From: Coriobacteriaceae bacterium
GTDB lineage: Bacteria > Actinomycetota > Coriobacteriia > Coriobacteriales > Eggerthellaceae
Assembly (NCBI GenBank): GCA_015062685.1
Contig: SUUE01000005.1
Span: 70,503 to 134,502 of the forward strand
Direction of reading: 5' to 3'
Length of the DNA stretch: 64,000 bases
Below the pieces are notes generated by a model, which was given only the letters and a program-made list of their open reading frames with translations, ran no database searches and had not been told where the DNA came from. The position numbers and the translations under genes were made by a program. The stretch's first letter is position 1. Each line of letters starts with the position of its first letter. Positions 17,503 to 27,315 of the stretch are shown here, piece by piece.

Positions 17503-18474
17503 CTACTGCTGGGTCGCGCTTCCCGCCGAGGCGGCCTCGGTCGACGCGGCAGCATCGCTTGCCGCCGCTGCGCTCGAGGCGGACGCCGCGCTTGCGCCCG
17601 ATGCGGCAGCGGAGCCAGCCGAGCTGTTCGAATCGGAAAGCTGCGACTTCACGATGGCGACCTGGCTCAGGTTGAGCGGCGAGCCGAGGTACTCTGCCTC
17701 GATGACGTCGATGATACCGCCAGACACGAGCTTGCCGATGGCCGTGGCCACGGCGCTCTGAAGCTCGGTGTTGTTGCTCGCGACAGCAGCGCAGTAGCCG
17801 CTCGCGTCACCCAGCAAGGCGACGATCTTCGCATCGTACTTGCCCGTCTTGGCGTTGTACGTGCCCACCACGGCATCGGCGGCCACGTAGCGGGAAGAGC
17901 CGGAGATCAGAGCCTCGAAAGCTTCCGTCGTGCTCTCCTTCGAGATGAGGGAGCCATCGCCAAACAGGTTGGTCACGCGCCAGGAAACCGTCGTGGGTGC
18001 CTTGGCCGCGATCTTGGGCTTGGAGTTGAGCGTGGGAACGGAATTCTCGGCCGAGGTGCCGAACAGCGCGACACCCGTGACCATGTACGGCTCGGACTTC
18101 CAGTACGTGCCGTCGGTGTCGGACGCGTCCACGCCGAGGACGACGTCGACCTTGCCGCTGTCGAGCGCCTCCTGCGCGTCGCCTTCGATGTCGACGATCT
18201 CGAGCTTCAGGCCCATCTCGTCGGCCAGGCACTCGGCAACATCAACGTCGATGCCCATGGTCTTGCCGTTCGGGTCGTTCTTGGGCTTGCCTGCGAGCGG
18301 GGCATGCGAGGCGTCAACGCCCACGCGCAGCGTGCCTGCCGCGCCCAGCGCCGAAGCGGGAACGGTCTGCTCCTTTGCTGCGGGCTTGTAATTCTGCGAC
18401 CCGCAACCTGCAAGCAGCAAGCATGCGCAAGTGACAACCGCGCAAACGAGCACTGCAAGCTTCCAACGTTTCAT
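17503..18474 (-). CDS. amino-acid ABC transporter substrate-binding lipoprotein
   Basis: A 323-residue periplasmic-type solute-binding protein (SBP family 3). The signal peptide ends in a lipobox (LLAGC, C24), so it is membrane-anchored. TLRVGVDASHAPLAG and GIDVDVAECLADEMGLKLEIVD are typical for amino-acid binders. The last ~40 residues are an Ala/Ser-rich low-complexity tail, unusual for the family. No permease or ATPase gene is next to it, so partners are encoded elsewhere. The start at 18474 follows GAGGAGG. The 300-base leader is described separately. Confidence 0.9.
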   Translation of the reverse strand: MKRWKLAVLVCAVVTCACLLLAGCGSQNYKPAAKEQTVPASALGAAGTLRVGVDASHAPLAGKPKNDPNGKTMGIDVDVAECLADEMGLKLEIVDIEGDAQEALDSGKVDVVLGVDASDTDGTYWKSEPYMVTGVALFGTSAENSVPTLNSKPKIAAKAPTTVSWRVTNLFGDGSLISKESTTEAFEALISGSSRYVAADAVVGTYNAKTGKYDAKIVALLGDASGYCAAVASNNTELQSAVATAIGKLVSGGIIDVIEAEYLGSPLNLSQVAIVKSQLSDSNSSAGSAAASGASAASASSAAAASDAAASTEAASAGSATQQ

Positions 18475-18800
18475 CGTAGCCTCCTCATGCCAACGGCATC
18501 CTGGAATCTCTTTCCCCCGACACCGCGCCATGCGCAGCATCGTCTGCGTTTCTTCCGGCTGACCTAGTCTTCGACCCCACACTCGCGCATTGGGGCTGAG
18601 CTATTCACCATCACCCTCTCGCCCGCCGCGGCCGAATGCCGCGCATCAACGGGCGATGCGACTTACTCCTAGAACGCGCCGTGCTCGCCAACGGGAAGCC
18701 CGCTGGTTTACGTGGATCCTTTCGACCGCATCTGCCATGGACTAGGGGCACCGAGGCGCCCCGCAACTACAGACCCGAAAGAAACGTACCAAGTTTAGCA
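18475..18800 (-). other. long non-coding leader of the binding-protein gene
   Basis: About 325 bases without a credible gene precede the lipoprotein start. On the minus strand there are several local hairpins, for example CCAGCGGG-CTT-CCCGTTGG near 18700 and CCGCGGCGGG-like pairing near 18640. No known riboswitch core (T-box, SAM, c-di-GMP, glycine, cobalamin) could be matched. It may hold a regulatory leader, but I cannot classify it. Confidence 0.3.
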
Positions 18801-18921
18801 GATTCGCCTGCTACGTGCAGCTATTCGGGGCTGGTTGCCTCGGGTTGGCGGGCACGCGTGGATTGCGCCCCGTCCGCTCTGACTTGAAGGCGTGCGGGCG
18901 AACTGCGCTCGCCGTATAGCT

Positions 18922-18943
18922 GTAGGGGCGCGCTCCGCGCGCC
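18922..18943. repeat. GC palindrome copy, reverse orientation
   Basis: GTAGGGGCGCGCTCCGCGCG at 18922-18941 is the reverse complement of the unit at 11463. It directly abuts the long palindrome that begins at 18943. Confidence 0.85.
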
Positions 18944-19085
18944 CCCTCCGGTTGGCGGGCGCCGGCAAGCTGCGCTCGCCGCGTCGTCGTCGCGAGCTAA
19001 CTTTCCCGCCAAGGGCGGGAAAGTGGATCTCGCTCCTCTTTGGCTTGACCTCCCTCCGCTTGCCAGCGCCCGCCAACCGGAGGGG
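18943..19085. repeat. 143-bp palindromic element with 28-bp arms
   Basis: The arms 18943-18970 and 19058-19085 match in 27 of 28 positions as inverted repeats (they begin CCCCTCCGGTTGGCGGGC). In the centre is a second perfect hairpin, ACTTTCCCGCC-AAG-GGCGGGAAAGT (19000-19024). There is no open reading frame of note. It lies 39 bases downstream of the ComF gene's stop, so it could be a MITE-like or REP-like insertion. Confidence 0.85.
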
Positions 19086-19124
19086 TCATCCTAGCGAATC
19101 GCCAATAAATTGGAACAAAACCTT

Positions 19125-19862
19125 TCATACGCGGGCGAAGGTTAGGCAGCGGACTTCCTTGATGTTTGAATTAAGGAGGGCATCGGTGGCGGCGCAGAGG
19201 GTGGCGCCGGTGGTGTAGACGTCGTCCACGAGCAGGACGTGCTGCGGGCGGAACCCGCTCTCGGTTTCGAGGGGAGCGAAGCGGCCCGCGAGGTTTTCGA
19301 TGCGCTGCTTGCCCGAAAGGCCTCGTTGGTCGCGGTTGCGGGGGCGGGCGAGCATCATCTCGCAAGGCGTTCCCAGGCCTGACGCCACCTCGCGGGCTAT
19401 GAGCTCCGAATGGTCGAAACCGCGGTGGCGCGCGGCAGCCAACGTGGCGGGCACGTACGTGACCGCGTCGATCGGCCAGCCGGGCGGCAGGGCGCGCAGC
19501 ATGAGCCCGGCCATCACGGCTGCGAGGCGCTGTTCCCCCTGGTCCTTGAACACGCGCACGAGGCGGCTCACTTCGGGAGAGAACATGACGGCGCTCGCGC
19601 AGGCCGCGAACGGGAGGTCATCCCGCCCGATCAGCGCGAGCGAGATGGGGTTGCATGCATCGCACTGCACCCTGCCGTAGGGGCTGCCGCACCGGCTGCA
19701 CGCCCGCCACCAGTCGAGGTACGGGAGCTCCCCGGTGCACTCGTCGCAGAGCACCGCGCCGGGCACGTCGCAGATTGCGCACCGCGTCGGCCACAACGTC
19801 TCGGCGGCAGCCTCCGCGGCGAAGGATATCGCCTCTCGCGCTCTTTTTGACCATGAACCCAT
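19125..19862 (-). CDS. ComF family protein (phosphoribosyltransferase-like)
   Basis: A 245-residue ComF-type protein. Two N-terminal CxxC pairs form a zinc-binding head (CAICDVPGAVLCDEC and CSRCGSPYGRVQCDAC, about residues 28-70). The C-terminal type I phosphoribosyltransferase fold shows the PRPP loop VLLVDDVYTTGATL. In competent bacteria ComF aids DNA uptake; in others the role is unknown. The start at 19862 (MGSWSKRARE) is chosen over an upstream in-frame start that lacks similarity. Confidence 0.88.
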   Translation of the reverse strand: MGSWSKRAREAISFAAEAAAETLWPTRCAICDVPGAVLCDECTGELPYLDWWRACSRCGSPYGRVQCDACNPISLALIGRDDLPFAACASAVMFSPEVSRLVRVFKDQGEQRLAAVMAGLMLRALPPGWPIDAVTYVPATLAAARHRGFDHSELIAREVASGLGTPCEMMLARPRNRDQRGLSGKQRIENLAGRFAPLETESGFRPQHVLLVDDVYTTGATLCAATDALLNSNIKEVRCLTFARV

Positions 19863-19940
19863 CGGCCGATCGTACCCGGCCAACCTTACCGTGCAACCGC
19901 GCGAACCTTGCCCAAACCTTACACGGCGCCACTGCAAACG

Positions 19941-19969
19941 AAAGGGCCACCGGGATTTCCCCGATGGCC
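19941..19969 (-). terminator. terminator of the glycosyltransferase gene
   Basis: AGGGCCA-CGGG pairs with CCCG-TGGCCCT with one mismatch. On the minus strand it is followed by TTTCGTTT, 31 bases past the glycosyltransferase stop. Confidence 0.8.
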
Positions 19970-20000
19970 CTCGATTTCAGGCGGTAGATGCCTTGGCGAG

Positions 20001-21323
20001 CTAGTCGCGCGCGATGGCGCCCTTCTGCTCCGCGCCGGCGATGTCCTCGGCGCTCACGGCGATCGAGTGCTTGATGGGCTTCCACTCGGCCTTCTTCACC
20101 AGCGCCACGAGTGCGATGGGAATGTAGGTGATCATGAAGAACGGGAACGTGAACATGTAGCGGACCTTCTTGGCCGTGGTGGAATGGATGGAATCCCACT
20201 CCACGAACGTGGTCAGCACGCCCAGCACGAACATGAACAGCAGGTAGCTCATCAGGCAGAACGAGATGGACGACAGCGACGAGGCGATCATCACGCCCGT
20301 CGACATGGCGCCCGTCAGGCCGAGCACGACGATCGTGCCGTTAAACAGCACCGAGATGATGGTGAGCAGCATGGCCGGGGAGATGGTCATGAGCATGTCG
20401 TAGCAGGCGAACCGATGGCCCTTCGACTGCGTGAAGATACCCTTCACCAGGCCGCCCGCATACTTGCCGAACACCTGGTAGAAGCCCTTGGCCCAGCGGA
20501 AGCGCTGGTTCCACGAATCGCGGAACGTGATGGGCTGCTCGTCGTAGAGCACGGCGGTCGGGCAGTACGAGATGCGCACGCCGTCGATGATGCTGCTCGT
20601 GGAGAACTCGATGTCCTCGGTGAGCAGGTGCCATTTCCAGCCGCCCACCTTGTCGATGATCTTGGCGCTGATGAAGAAGCCCGTGCCCGAGATGGCGCAG
20701 CTCGTGTTCAGGTTCAGGCGGGCCTGGCTCAGGAACTTCGCCTCGCGCAGGAACCACGTGGCGTAGCCGGCCGAGATCCAGTTGCTGCCGTAGTTCTTGG
20801 AATTGCGGTAGCTCGTGGACGCCAGGGCGCCGTTGTCGAACGTCTTGTTCATCTCGCGGAAGTAGTTCACGTCGAGCACGTTGTCGGCGTCGAACACGAA
20901 GTAGGCCTCGTAGCCGCGGTCGGCGTAGCGCTCGCGGATGATCTTGATGCAGAAATCGAGCGCGTAGCCCTTGCCGATGAGCTCGTCGTTGAAGCGGCGG
21001 AAGACGATCGCGCCCGCCTCCTCGGCGATCTCGGCCGTGTTGTCGGTGCAGTTGTCCGCCACGACGAACACGTCGATGAGCTCCTGCGGGTAGTTCTGCA
21101 CCTTGATGGAATGGATGAGGTTGCCGATGACGGCGCTCTCGTTGCGTGCCGAGATGAGCACGGCGTAGCGGTGGTTCTTCTTCGCCGTCAGTTCACGCGG
21201 CTTCGTGGCGAGCACGTTGAACACGTAGAACATCTGATAGGCATAGCAAAGAGTGAATGCAACGAAAACGCTAAAGTTGAAAACATCGACGAACGATATC
21301 TGCGAAAAAAACTGATCGATCAC
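20001..21323 (-). CDS. membrane glycosyltransferase, family 2 (polysaccharide synthase type)
   Basis: A 440-residue processive-type GT2 enzyme. One N-terminal helix (about 12-36) is followed by the catalytic domain with VVADNCTDN (about 86-94), FDADN, TEDIEF and QRFRWAKG (the QxxRW motif), then three or four C-terminal helices. These motifs are those of cellulose/hyaluronan/poly-GlcNAc synthases, which polymerise and export a sugar chain across the membrane. The polymer cannot be told from sequence. It is monocistronic with a strong terminator. Confidence 0.9.
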   Translation of the reverse strand: MIDQFFSQISFVDVFNFSVFVAFTLCYAYQMFYVFNVLATKPRELTAKKNHRYAVLISARNESAVIGNLIHSIKVQNYPQELIDVFVVADNCTDNTAEIAEEAGAIVFRRFNDELIGKGYALDFCIKIIRERYADRGYEAYFVFDADNVLDVNYFREMNKTFDNGALASTSYRNSKNYGSNWISAGYATWFLREAKFLSQARLNLNTSCAISGTGFFISAKIIDKVGGWKWHLLTEDIEFSTSSIIDGVRISYCPTAVLYDEQPITFRDSWNQRFRWAKGFYQVFGKYAGGLVKGIFTQSKGHRFACYDMLMTISPAMLLTIISVLFNGTIVVLGLTGAMSTGVMIASSLSSISFCLMSYLLFMFVLGVLTTFVEWDSIHSTTAKKVRYMFTFPFFMITYIPIALVALVKKAEWKPIKHSIAVSAEDIAGAEQKGAIARD

Positions 21324-21430
21324 AGCTTCCTTCTTCTAACGTCGCCGCTATTGCGGCTACCGGCGTTCACCCGGGGTGCCGGCCCTTCCCCAAATTACGG
21401 CGCTTTCCCCTACGCCGGGCCCTGAAAACG

Positions 21431-21456
21431 AGCCGAGGGAATTATAGCCATTCCGC
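21431..21456 (-). promoter_or_regulatory. promoter-like pair TTGACA/TATAAT upstream of the glycosyltransferase
   Basis: On the minus strand TTGACA (21456-21451) is followed after 14 bases by TATAAT (21436-21431), about 108 bases before the gene start. Both hexamers are perfect but the spacing is shorter than the normal 16-18, so the promoter may be weak or need an activator. Confidence 0.5.
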
Positions 21457-21608
21457 CCCCTGTCAAGGCGCGCGTTTTCATGACAAACGGGAAACGAGCT
21501 GGTAACGGGCGCCGCGCGGTTTTATTCGCAAAACTTCTTCACCATCCCGCCATATACGAAAGGCCCGCAACCGCCCCCCCGTGTGGGCGCCGACGCATGG
21601 CAGCAGCC

Positions 21609-22514
21609 CTAAGGGGTCGGGCGGCCCTGCACCGAACCCTGGGGCTGCCCGCCTGCAGCGCCCCCGCCGGAAAAGCCGCCGTCGCCCTGGGGTTGCGCGC
21701 CGGGTTGCGCAGGCGCGCCGTCGCCGCCGTATTGGGGCTGGCCCTCGGGTGCGGCTTGGGCTTCTTGGGCGTCCTGGCCGTTCTGGGGCCCAGGGCCGCC
21801 CTGGCCGTCTTGCTGGGAGCCTCCTTGCGGCTGCGCTCCCTGGCCGCCGGCGCCGTCGCCCTGCGGCTGACCGCCCCGCTCGTTCCAGTTGCCGTCCTGC
21901 GGCAGCTCGGCCGGCGCATCGCCCGGAGCGGCCCGATCGCCCTGGGGTTGCCGCACTTCGCGTTCGCCGCCGCGGGGGCCGAACTCAACCGGCGACGAGG
22001 GGTCATGCTCCTCCATGCGGCCCACGGCCTGGGAGAGCGCCTCCTCGTAGGGCTTGTTGCGCAGATCGCCCCCCTCGACGATCTCGCGGCCCGTCTCGTC
22101 GTTCGCATCTGCCGACACGGTGATGCCGAACACGTTCACGCCGAGCGTGATGACCGTCTCGCCTTGGGCCACCTCGTAATACGTGGCGGGAACGGCATAT
22201 GCGACGCCGCCCGACAGGGCGAGCGCCAGGCAAGCCGCTATGGCGGCAAAGCGCATGGCGCGCCACCTGGCCCTCTTTGGGCCGCGCGAGCCCGCGCCGC
22301 CCGCCACCGCCTCGACCTTCGGAACGGCGGCGGAGCCTTCGTCGGCAGCTGCGAACACGACCGACAACGCGGCCTGCTGCAGCTCGTCGGAGGCGCTCAC
22401 CTCGTCGAACGCCCCGAACAGGCTGCGCAGCTCGTCGTCCTCGATGGACGCGTCGTTCAACTCGAATGCGTCCAGGTCGGCGGTTGTCTCGCGCCTCTCA
22501 TCGTCGTTGGCCAT
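21609..22514 (-). CDS. putative anti-sigma factor with RsgI-like segment and P/Q/G-rich tail
   Basis: A 301-residue protein overlapping the ECF sigma gene by 17 bases. The acidic N-terminus (about 1-80) would bind sigma; one helix spans about 88-108. Outside the membrane YYEVAQGETVITLGVNVFG resembles the beta segment of RsgI-type anti-sigma factors. The last ~130 residues are Gln/Gly/Pro low complexity (repeated QPQGD). The order sigma then membrane protein is the usual sigma/anti-sigma pair. The signal sensed is unknown. Confidence 0.75.
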   Translation of the reverse strand: MANDDERRETTADLDAFELNDASIEDDELRSLFGAFDEVSASDELQQAALSVVFAAADEGSAAVPKVEAVAGGAGSRGPKRARWRAMRFAAIAACLALALSGGVAYAVPATYYEVAQGETVITLGVNVFGITVSADANDETGREIVEGGDLRNKPYEEALSQAVGRMEEHDPSSPVEFGPRGGEREVRQPQGDRAAPGDAPAELPQDGNWNERGGQPQGDGAGGQGAQPQGGSQQDGQGGPGPQNGQDAQEAQAAPEGQPQYGGDGAPAQPGAQPQGDGGFSGGGAAGGQPQGSVQGRPTP

Positions 22515-23025
22515 TGGTGAGCACCTCCTTCAGCTTCTTGCGCCCGCGTGCCAGGTTCGTGTACACGGTGTTCTCGGGCTTGTCCAGCATTTCGGCTATC
22601 TCGGCGGCCGTGTAGCCCTCGTAGTATTTCAAGTACAGTGCGATTCTATAGTTCTCGTCCAGTTGTTGCAGGGCTTCGTTCAGCTCGTCAGCGCGTTCGC
22701 TGCCAGTGCCGTAGGCTGCCGGATCGTTCTCCGTCGCACCGTTTCCCCAGCCGGGCTGGGCGGCATCGTCGATCTTATCGAGCAGGACCGTCTTCGCCTC
22801 GGAGCGCCTGAGCATGTCCTTGCACGTGTTGGATGCCACCGTGATCAGCCAGGCCTTCACATGCTCCCCATCCGAGAACTCCTTGTCGGACTGGGAATAC
22901 TTGATGAACGTTTCCTGGAAGGCGTCGTCGCGCTCGGGGCGGCCGTGGAAATAGAGGGAGCAGACGCGCAGCACGGTATCGGCGTGCGCCCTGACTGTGT
23001 TCGTGATGTCCCCATGCTCCCTCAT
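22498..23025 (-). CDS. ECF-type RNA polymerase sigma factor
   Basis: A 175-residue sigma-70 family protein with region 2 (RDDAFQETFIKYSQSDKEF, VKAWLITVASNTCKDMLRR) and region 4 (LDENYRIALYLKYYEGYTAAEIAEMLDKPENTVYT). It lacks regions 1 and 3, as ECF factors do. The ATG at 23025 is taken as the start; an in-frame GTG at 23043 is an alternative. It is followed by the putative anti-sigma gene and preceded by the secreted beta-helix protein gene (gap about 50 bases), which is a likely target or sensor partner. Confidence 0.92.
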   Translation of the reverse strand: MREHGDITNTVRAHADTVLRVCSLYFHGRPERDDAFQETFIKYSQSDKEFSDGEHVKAWLITVASNTCKDMLRRSEAKTVLLDKIDDAAQPGWGNGATENDPAAYGTGSERADELNEALQQLDENYRIALYLKYYEGYTAAEIAEMLDKPENTVYTNLARGRKKLKEVLTNGQRR

Positions 23026-23078
23026 GTTCCTTATCGTACGCACACCGGCTTAAACGAGCCTGAAAACGCCGCAGGAGG

Positions 23079-25193
23079 CTAGCCCGCGTAAGCCACTCCG
23101 TTGACGTAGAGCGCATGCCCGTTCAGATTGATCGAGCCAGCGTTGCTGAGCGACGAGACGTAGCTGTCGCCCGTGAGCGTCCAGGTGCTGCCGGCCTCGA
23201 TCGTCACGTCGACCGTGCCGTCGTTAGAGATCGCGCCCTCGTAGGAGCTGTTGCCCTTCAGGTTCAGCGCGACGCTCGACACGCTGTCGACGGTGATGTT
23301 GCCGCTTGCCGCCTGCGACGTCAGGTTCACTGTTGCGTGGCCGCCGTTCCTGCCGGACGTGCCCCACGCATCCGCCGTGGCGATGAGGAAATCGCTGCTG
23401 TCAGGCGCATTCGCCAACGTCACGCCACTCAGATCGATGGTCGTCGTGGTGTTGGTCACGTGGAACATCGACCCCGTGAGCGAGGTCAGGCTGCCGCCGG
23501 CCATGGTGAAGCTCGATGCCCCCTCAGACGCGTCGCCCGACATCGACTGGTAGATGAGCACGTTCGTCTTGACCGTGGATTGCCCGTTCAGCTTTGCGTT
23601 GCTGCCCGTCACGTTGGCGTTGCGCAACGTGACGGAGTTTCCGCCCTCGATGACTACCGCTTCGGAGTTCGTGGCGGAAAGCGTCGCGTCGCTCACGGTG
23701 ACGTCGGCCGTGGAGTAGATGGCCGGCGATCCGACGCCGCTCGTGGAATACGTGCCCTGCGAAGCCGTGACGGTGCCGCCTCCACGATCGGTGCGAATGG
23801 CGGCCGACGAGTTGCCGGTCGTGTTGACGGTCATGTTCGTGGCGCTGAGCGACGCACCGCCCGTCGTCATGAGGCCGCCCGAGTTATTGCCGGTCGTCGT
23901 GATCGTGGAATTGGAAATGGCCACGGACGTGCCGGAGCCGTAGCTGAAAACGCCGTTGGCGTGCGCGCCATCGGTCGTGACGGTTGCCCCGTCGATCGTC
24001 AAGTTGGCGCCGTTATTGGCCAGGATGCCTGCGTTCGTGCCGTAGAAATCGGCGTTCTCGCCGCTCGCGCTGCCCGTCTTCTCGACGGTGAAGTTGCTGA
24101 GCGTCACAGCCTTGCCGTCGACGAGCACGGCGTTCTCGTTGTCTGCCGTCGACTTGTACGCGCCGCCGTCAGCGCTGGTGTCGAGCTTGTTGGCAGCATC
24201 ATACGAGGTGGGGGCGCCGTTGGAGCCTCCAGGCTGGCCGGGCTGCTGCCCAGGCTGGCCGGGCTGCTGCCCCGGCTGACCCGGCTGCTGGCCCGGCTGG
24301 CCGCCGAAGCCGAACGGGTTCGTCATGGCGTTCTGCATGCTGGACATCATCTGGTGCATCATGTCCTCGATGGGGTTGGCTTCCGCATCGATGCCCAGGA
24401 TGCCGTACAGGCTCTGCAGTATCTCGCGCATGCGCTCGGGGGTCATGGGCGGCTGCTGGCCGTTTTGCTGGCCAGGCTGCTGGCCGCCGGGCTGGCCTGC
24501 TTGCTCGCCGCCGGGCTGACCGGGCTGCTGGCCGTTCTGCTCCCCGCCGGGCTGGGCGGGCTGCTGACCAATGCCGAACTGGTTCCACACGATGCCCTGC
24601 ATGCCCGACGTCAACTGCTGCATGACGTCCGCGATCGGGTGAGCTTCCCCGTCCACCGCCATGGCGTCGTACACACGCTGCACGAGGTCGTTCACCTGGC
24701 CGATGGGCACGGGCGGCTGCTGGCCGTCGCCGGGCCGCCCGAGCTGCTGGCCGTCGCCGGGCTGCTGGCCATCGGCAGGTTGCTGGGACGCCTCGCCCTG
24801 ACCGGGCCCTTGGGTGCCGTCGGGCTGCATGGAGGCGTCCGGCTGGCCGCTCGGCTGCTCCCCATCGAACTGCGGGTAGCCGCCCTGCTGCTGGCCTTCG
24901 GCGCCGGGCGCGCCGGAATCGCCCCAACTGGGCTGCTGGGGCGCCTGCCCGCCATCAGGCTGCCCGCCGTAGCCGTTCTGCTGCATGTCGCCGAACTGGG
25001 CGTCCTGCGCAAACGGGGCCTGGCCGGTCTGGCCGGGATCTCGTGGCGTATCGCCCGGCACGGCGAACGCGGCCGCCGGGAGCATCGTCAGCACCAGGCA
25101 GCCCGAAACGATAGTTGCCCCCACGCCCCGCCGCAGGTTCTTATGCGGCGCCTCGGGTGGCATTTCGATGAGTTTTTTCTTCTCGGTGCTCAT
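23079..25193 (-). CDS. secreted beta-helix protein with Q/P/G-rich spacer
   Basis: A 704-residue exported protein. A basic start and a hydrophobic core (IVSGCLVLTMLPAAAFAV) form a signal peptide ending near residue 45. Residues ~48-330 are Gln/Pro/Gly-rich with two related globular islands, each with a (M/L)(R/Q)xxLxGIxxxxN pattern and an M-rich helix. Residues ~345-690 are Thr/Ser/Asn-rich short repeats (GGAS-LSATNMTVNTTGNSS-AAIRT style) typical of a right-handed parallel beta helix, found in adhesins and polysaccharide-binding proteins. No LPXTG or membrane anchor is seen at the C-terminus. It is the first gene of a cluster with sigma and anti-sigma factors. Confidence 0.8.
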   Translation of the reverse strand: MSTEKKKLIEMPPEAPHKNLRRGVGATIVSGCLVLTMLPAAAFAVPGDTPRDPGQTGQAPFAQDAQFGDMQQNGYGGQPDGGQAPQQPSWGDSGAPGAEGQQQGGYPQFDGEQPSGQPDASMQPDGTQGPGQGEASQQPADGQQPGDGQQLGRPGDGQQPPVPIGQVNDLVQRVYDAMAVDGEAHPIADVMQQLTSGMQGIVWNQFGIGQQPAQPGGEQNGQQPGQPGGEQAGQPGGQQPGQQNGQQPPMTPERMREILQSLYGILGIDAEANPIEDMMHQMMSSMQNAMTNPFGFGGQPGQQPGQPGQQPGQPGQQPGQPGGSNGAPTSYDAANKLDTSADGGAYKSTADNENAVLVDGKAVTLSNFTVEKTGSASGENADFYGTNAGILANNGANLTIDGATVTTDGAHANGVFSYGSGTSVAISNSTITTTGNNSGGLMTTGGASLSATNMTVNTTGNSSAAIRTDRGGGTVTASQGTYSTSGVGSPAIYSTADVTVSDATLSATNSEAVVIEGGNSVTLRNANVTGSNAKLNGQSTVKTNVLIYQSMSGDASEGASSFTMAGGSLTSLTGSMFHVTNTTTTIDLSGVTLANAPDSSDFLIATADAWGTSGRNGGHATVNLTSQAASGNITVDSVSSVALNLKGNSSYEGAISNDGTVDVTIEAGSTWTLTGDSYVSSLSNAGSINLNGHALYVNGVAYAG
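24229..24302. repeat. tandem repeats coding for QPGQPGQ
   Basis: About three and a half copies of a 21-base unit encode QPGQPGQ in the spacer of the beta-helix protein. Such arrays can change copy number by slippage. Confidence 0.75.
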
Positions 25194-25448
25194 GGTCCGT
25201 TCCTTTCCATCGTCGTATTCACGAGGGAAGCCCCTGCGCGCTTCGAAGGCCCCCTACGCCCTGAACACGACCCGGGCGCCGCGCGCCTTTCAATTCGCGC
25301 TGCGTTTCACGATTCCTTCACACCGGGCCTGCGCATACGGCGCGTGAAGCCCGGGCGCCTCCGCGCGGAGCGCTTCTATTAATAAAATGGGCAGCCATGC
25401 GGTGTGGTACCCTTAACGGGCAAAACACCCGCCTACGGAAGGAACAAC

Positions 25449-26699
<1,251 letters not shown>

Positions 26700-26708
26700 G
26701 AGGGTATC

Positions 26709-27122
26709 GTGATTGACGGGACGTTTGACATCTCGGTTGATACGCCCAAGCTGCACCGCCGCGGAACGATCTCGCTGAAGAGCGAGGGGGACTCCATCGC
26801 CGCGGTCCTGAACGTGGGCGAGGACCTGCGCGACGAGCATTTCGAAGGCGCGTGCTCCGACAGGGAGTTCACGTTCGAGGGCGCGGGCGACTACCCGGGC
26901 GTTGGTCAGATCGACTACAAGGCCAAGGGAAGCATCTGGGGCAATTCGCTCGACCTCGACATCGAGTCGAGCGTGGGCAAGATCATCATCTTCGGCACGC
27001 GCATCGGCGGCTCGGCGGGCGCGAACGTGAGTTCCCACGACTCCATGATGCGCGCCTCCAGGGCCGATTTCAGCTACGACGACGGGGCCATGTACTCCGG
27101 CCTCTTCAGCGACAGCTTCTAA
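26709..27122 (+). CDS. uncharacterised beta-rich protein coupled to ahcY
   Basis: A 137-residue soluble protein starting with GTG; its ribosome site AGGAGGG overlaps the ahcY stop codon, so the two are co-transcribed and probably coupled. Alternating strands (GTFDISVDTPKLHRRGTISLKSEGDSI) suggest a small beta-barrel or sandwich. No signal peptide or known motif. Function unknown. Confidence 0.75.
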   Translation: MIDGTFDISVDTPKLHRRGTISLKSEGDSIAAVLNVGEDLRDEHFEGACSDREFTFEGAGDYPGVGQIDYKAKGSIWGNSLDLDIESSVGKIIIFGTRIGGSAGANVSSHDSMMRASRADFSYDDGAMYSGLFSDSF

Positions 27123-27144
27123 GAGCGCATCGGACCAGTTCAAG

Positions 27145-27185
27145 GCGGGCCGGCAGACCTTATGCGTCCGCCGGCCCGCTTTCTC
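27145..27185 (+). terminator. terminator of the ahcY operon
   Basis: GCGGGCCGGC pairs with GCCGGCCCGC (10 bp) and is followed by TTTCTCTTCC on the plus strand. Confidence 0.8.
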
Positions 27186-27235
27186 TTCCCATAGATTTCA
27201 CTGTTTGTTCGATTGACTTTCCCCTCCCAATAGTG

Positions 27236-27249
27236 CGAACATATGTTTC
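27236..27249. promoter_or_regulatory. LexA (SOS) box upstream of dinB
   Basis: CGAACATATGTTTC matches the Gram-positive/actinobacterial LexA operator CGAACRNRYGTTYG at all but one core position. It lies 67 bases before the dinB start, so the polymerase gene is probably induced by DNA damage. Confidence 0.85.
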
Positions 27250-27315
27250 ATACTAAACGAGAAATGCCTGTTGAGGGCTTAGATGTCTATTGCCTAAACT
27301 CGAGGGGAGGAACGC

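Noticed and set aside
18560..18620. tRNA-like TAGCTCAG and GGTCGAA on the minus strand
   Set aside because: The D-arm- and T-arm-like motifs are only about 19 bases apart, too close for a tRNA, and no acceptor stem forms.
23115..25382. 755-codon open frame on the plus strand
   Set aside because: Shadow of the beta-helix protein gene, which has a signal peptide, a ribosome site and a sensible architecture.
25380..25448. Possible SAH/SAM riboswitch before ahcY
   Set aside because: There is a GCGGTGT/ACACCCGC pairing but the leader is under 70 bases and the conserved core of known SAH or SAM riboswitches was not seen.
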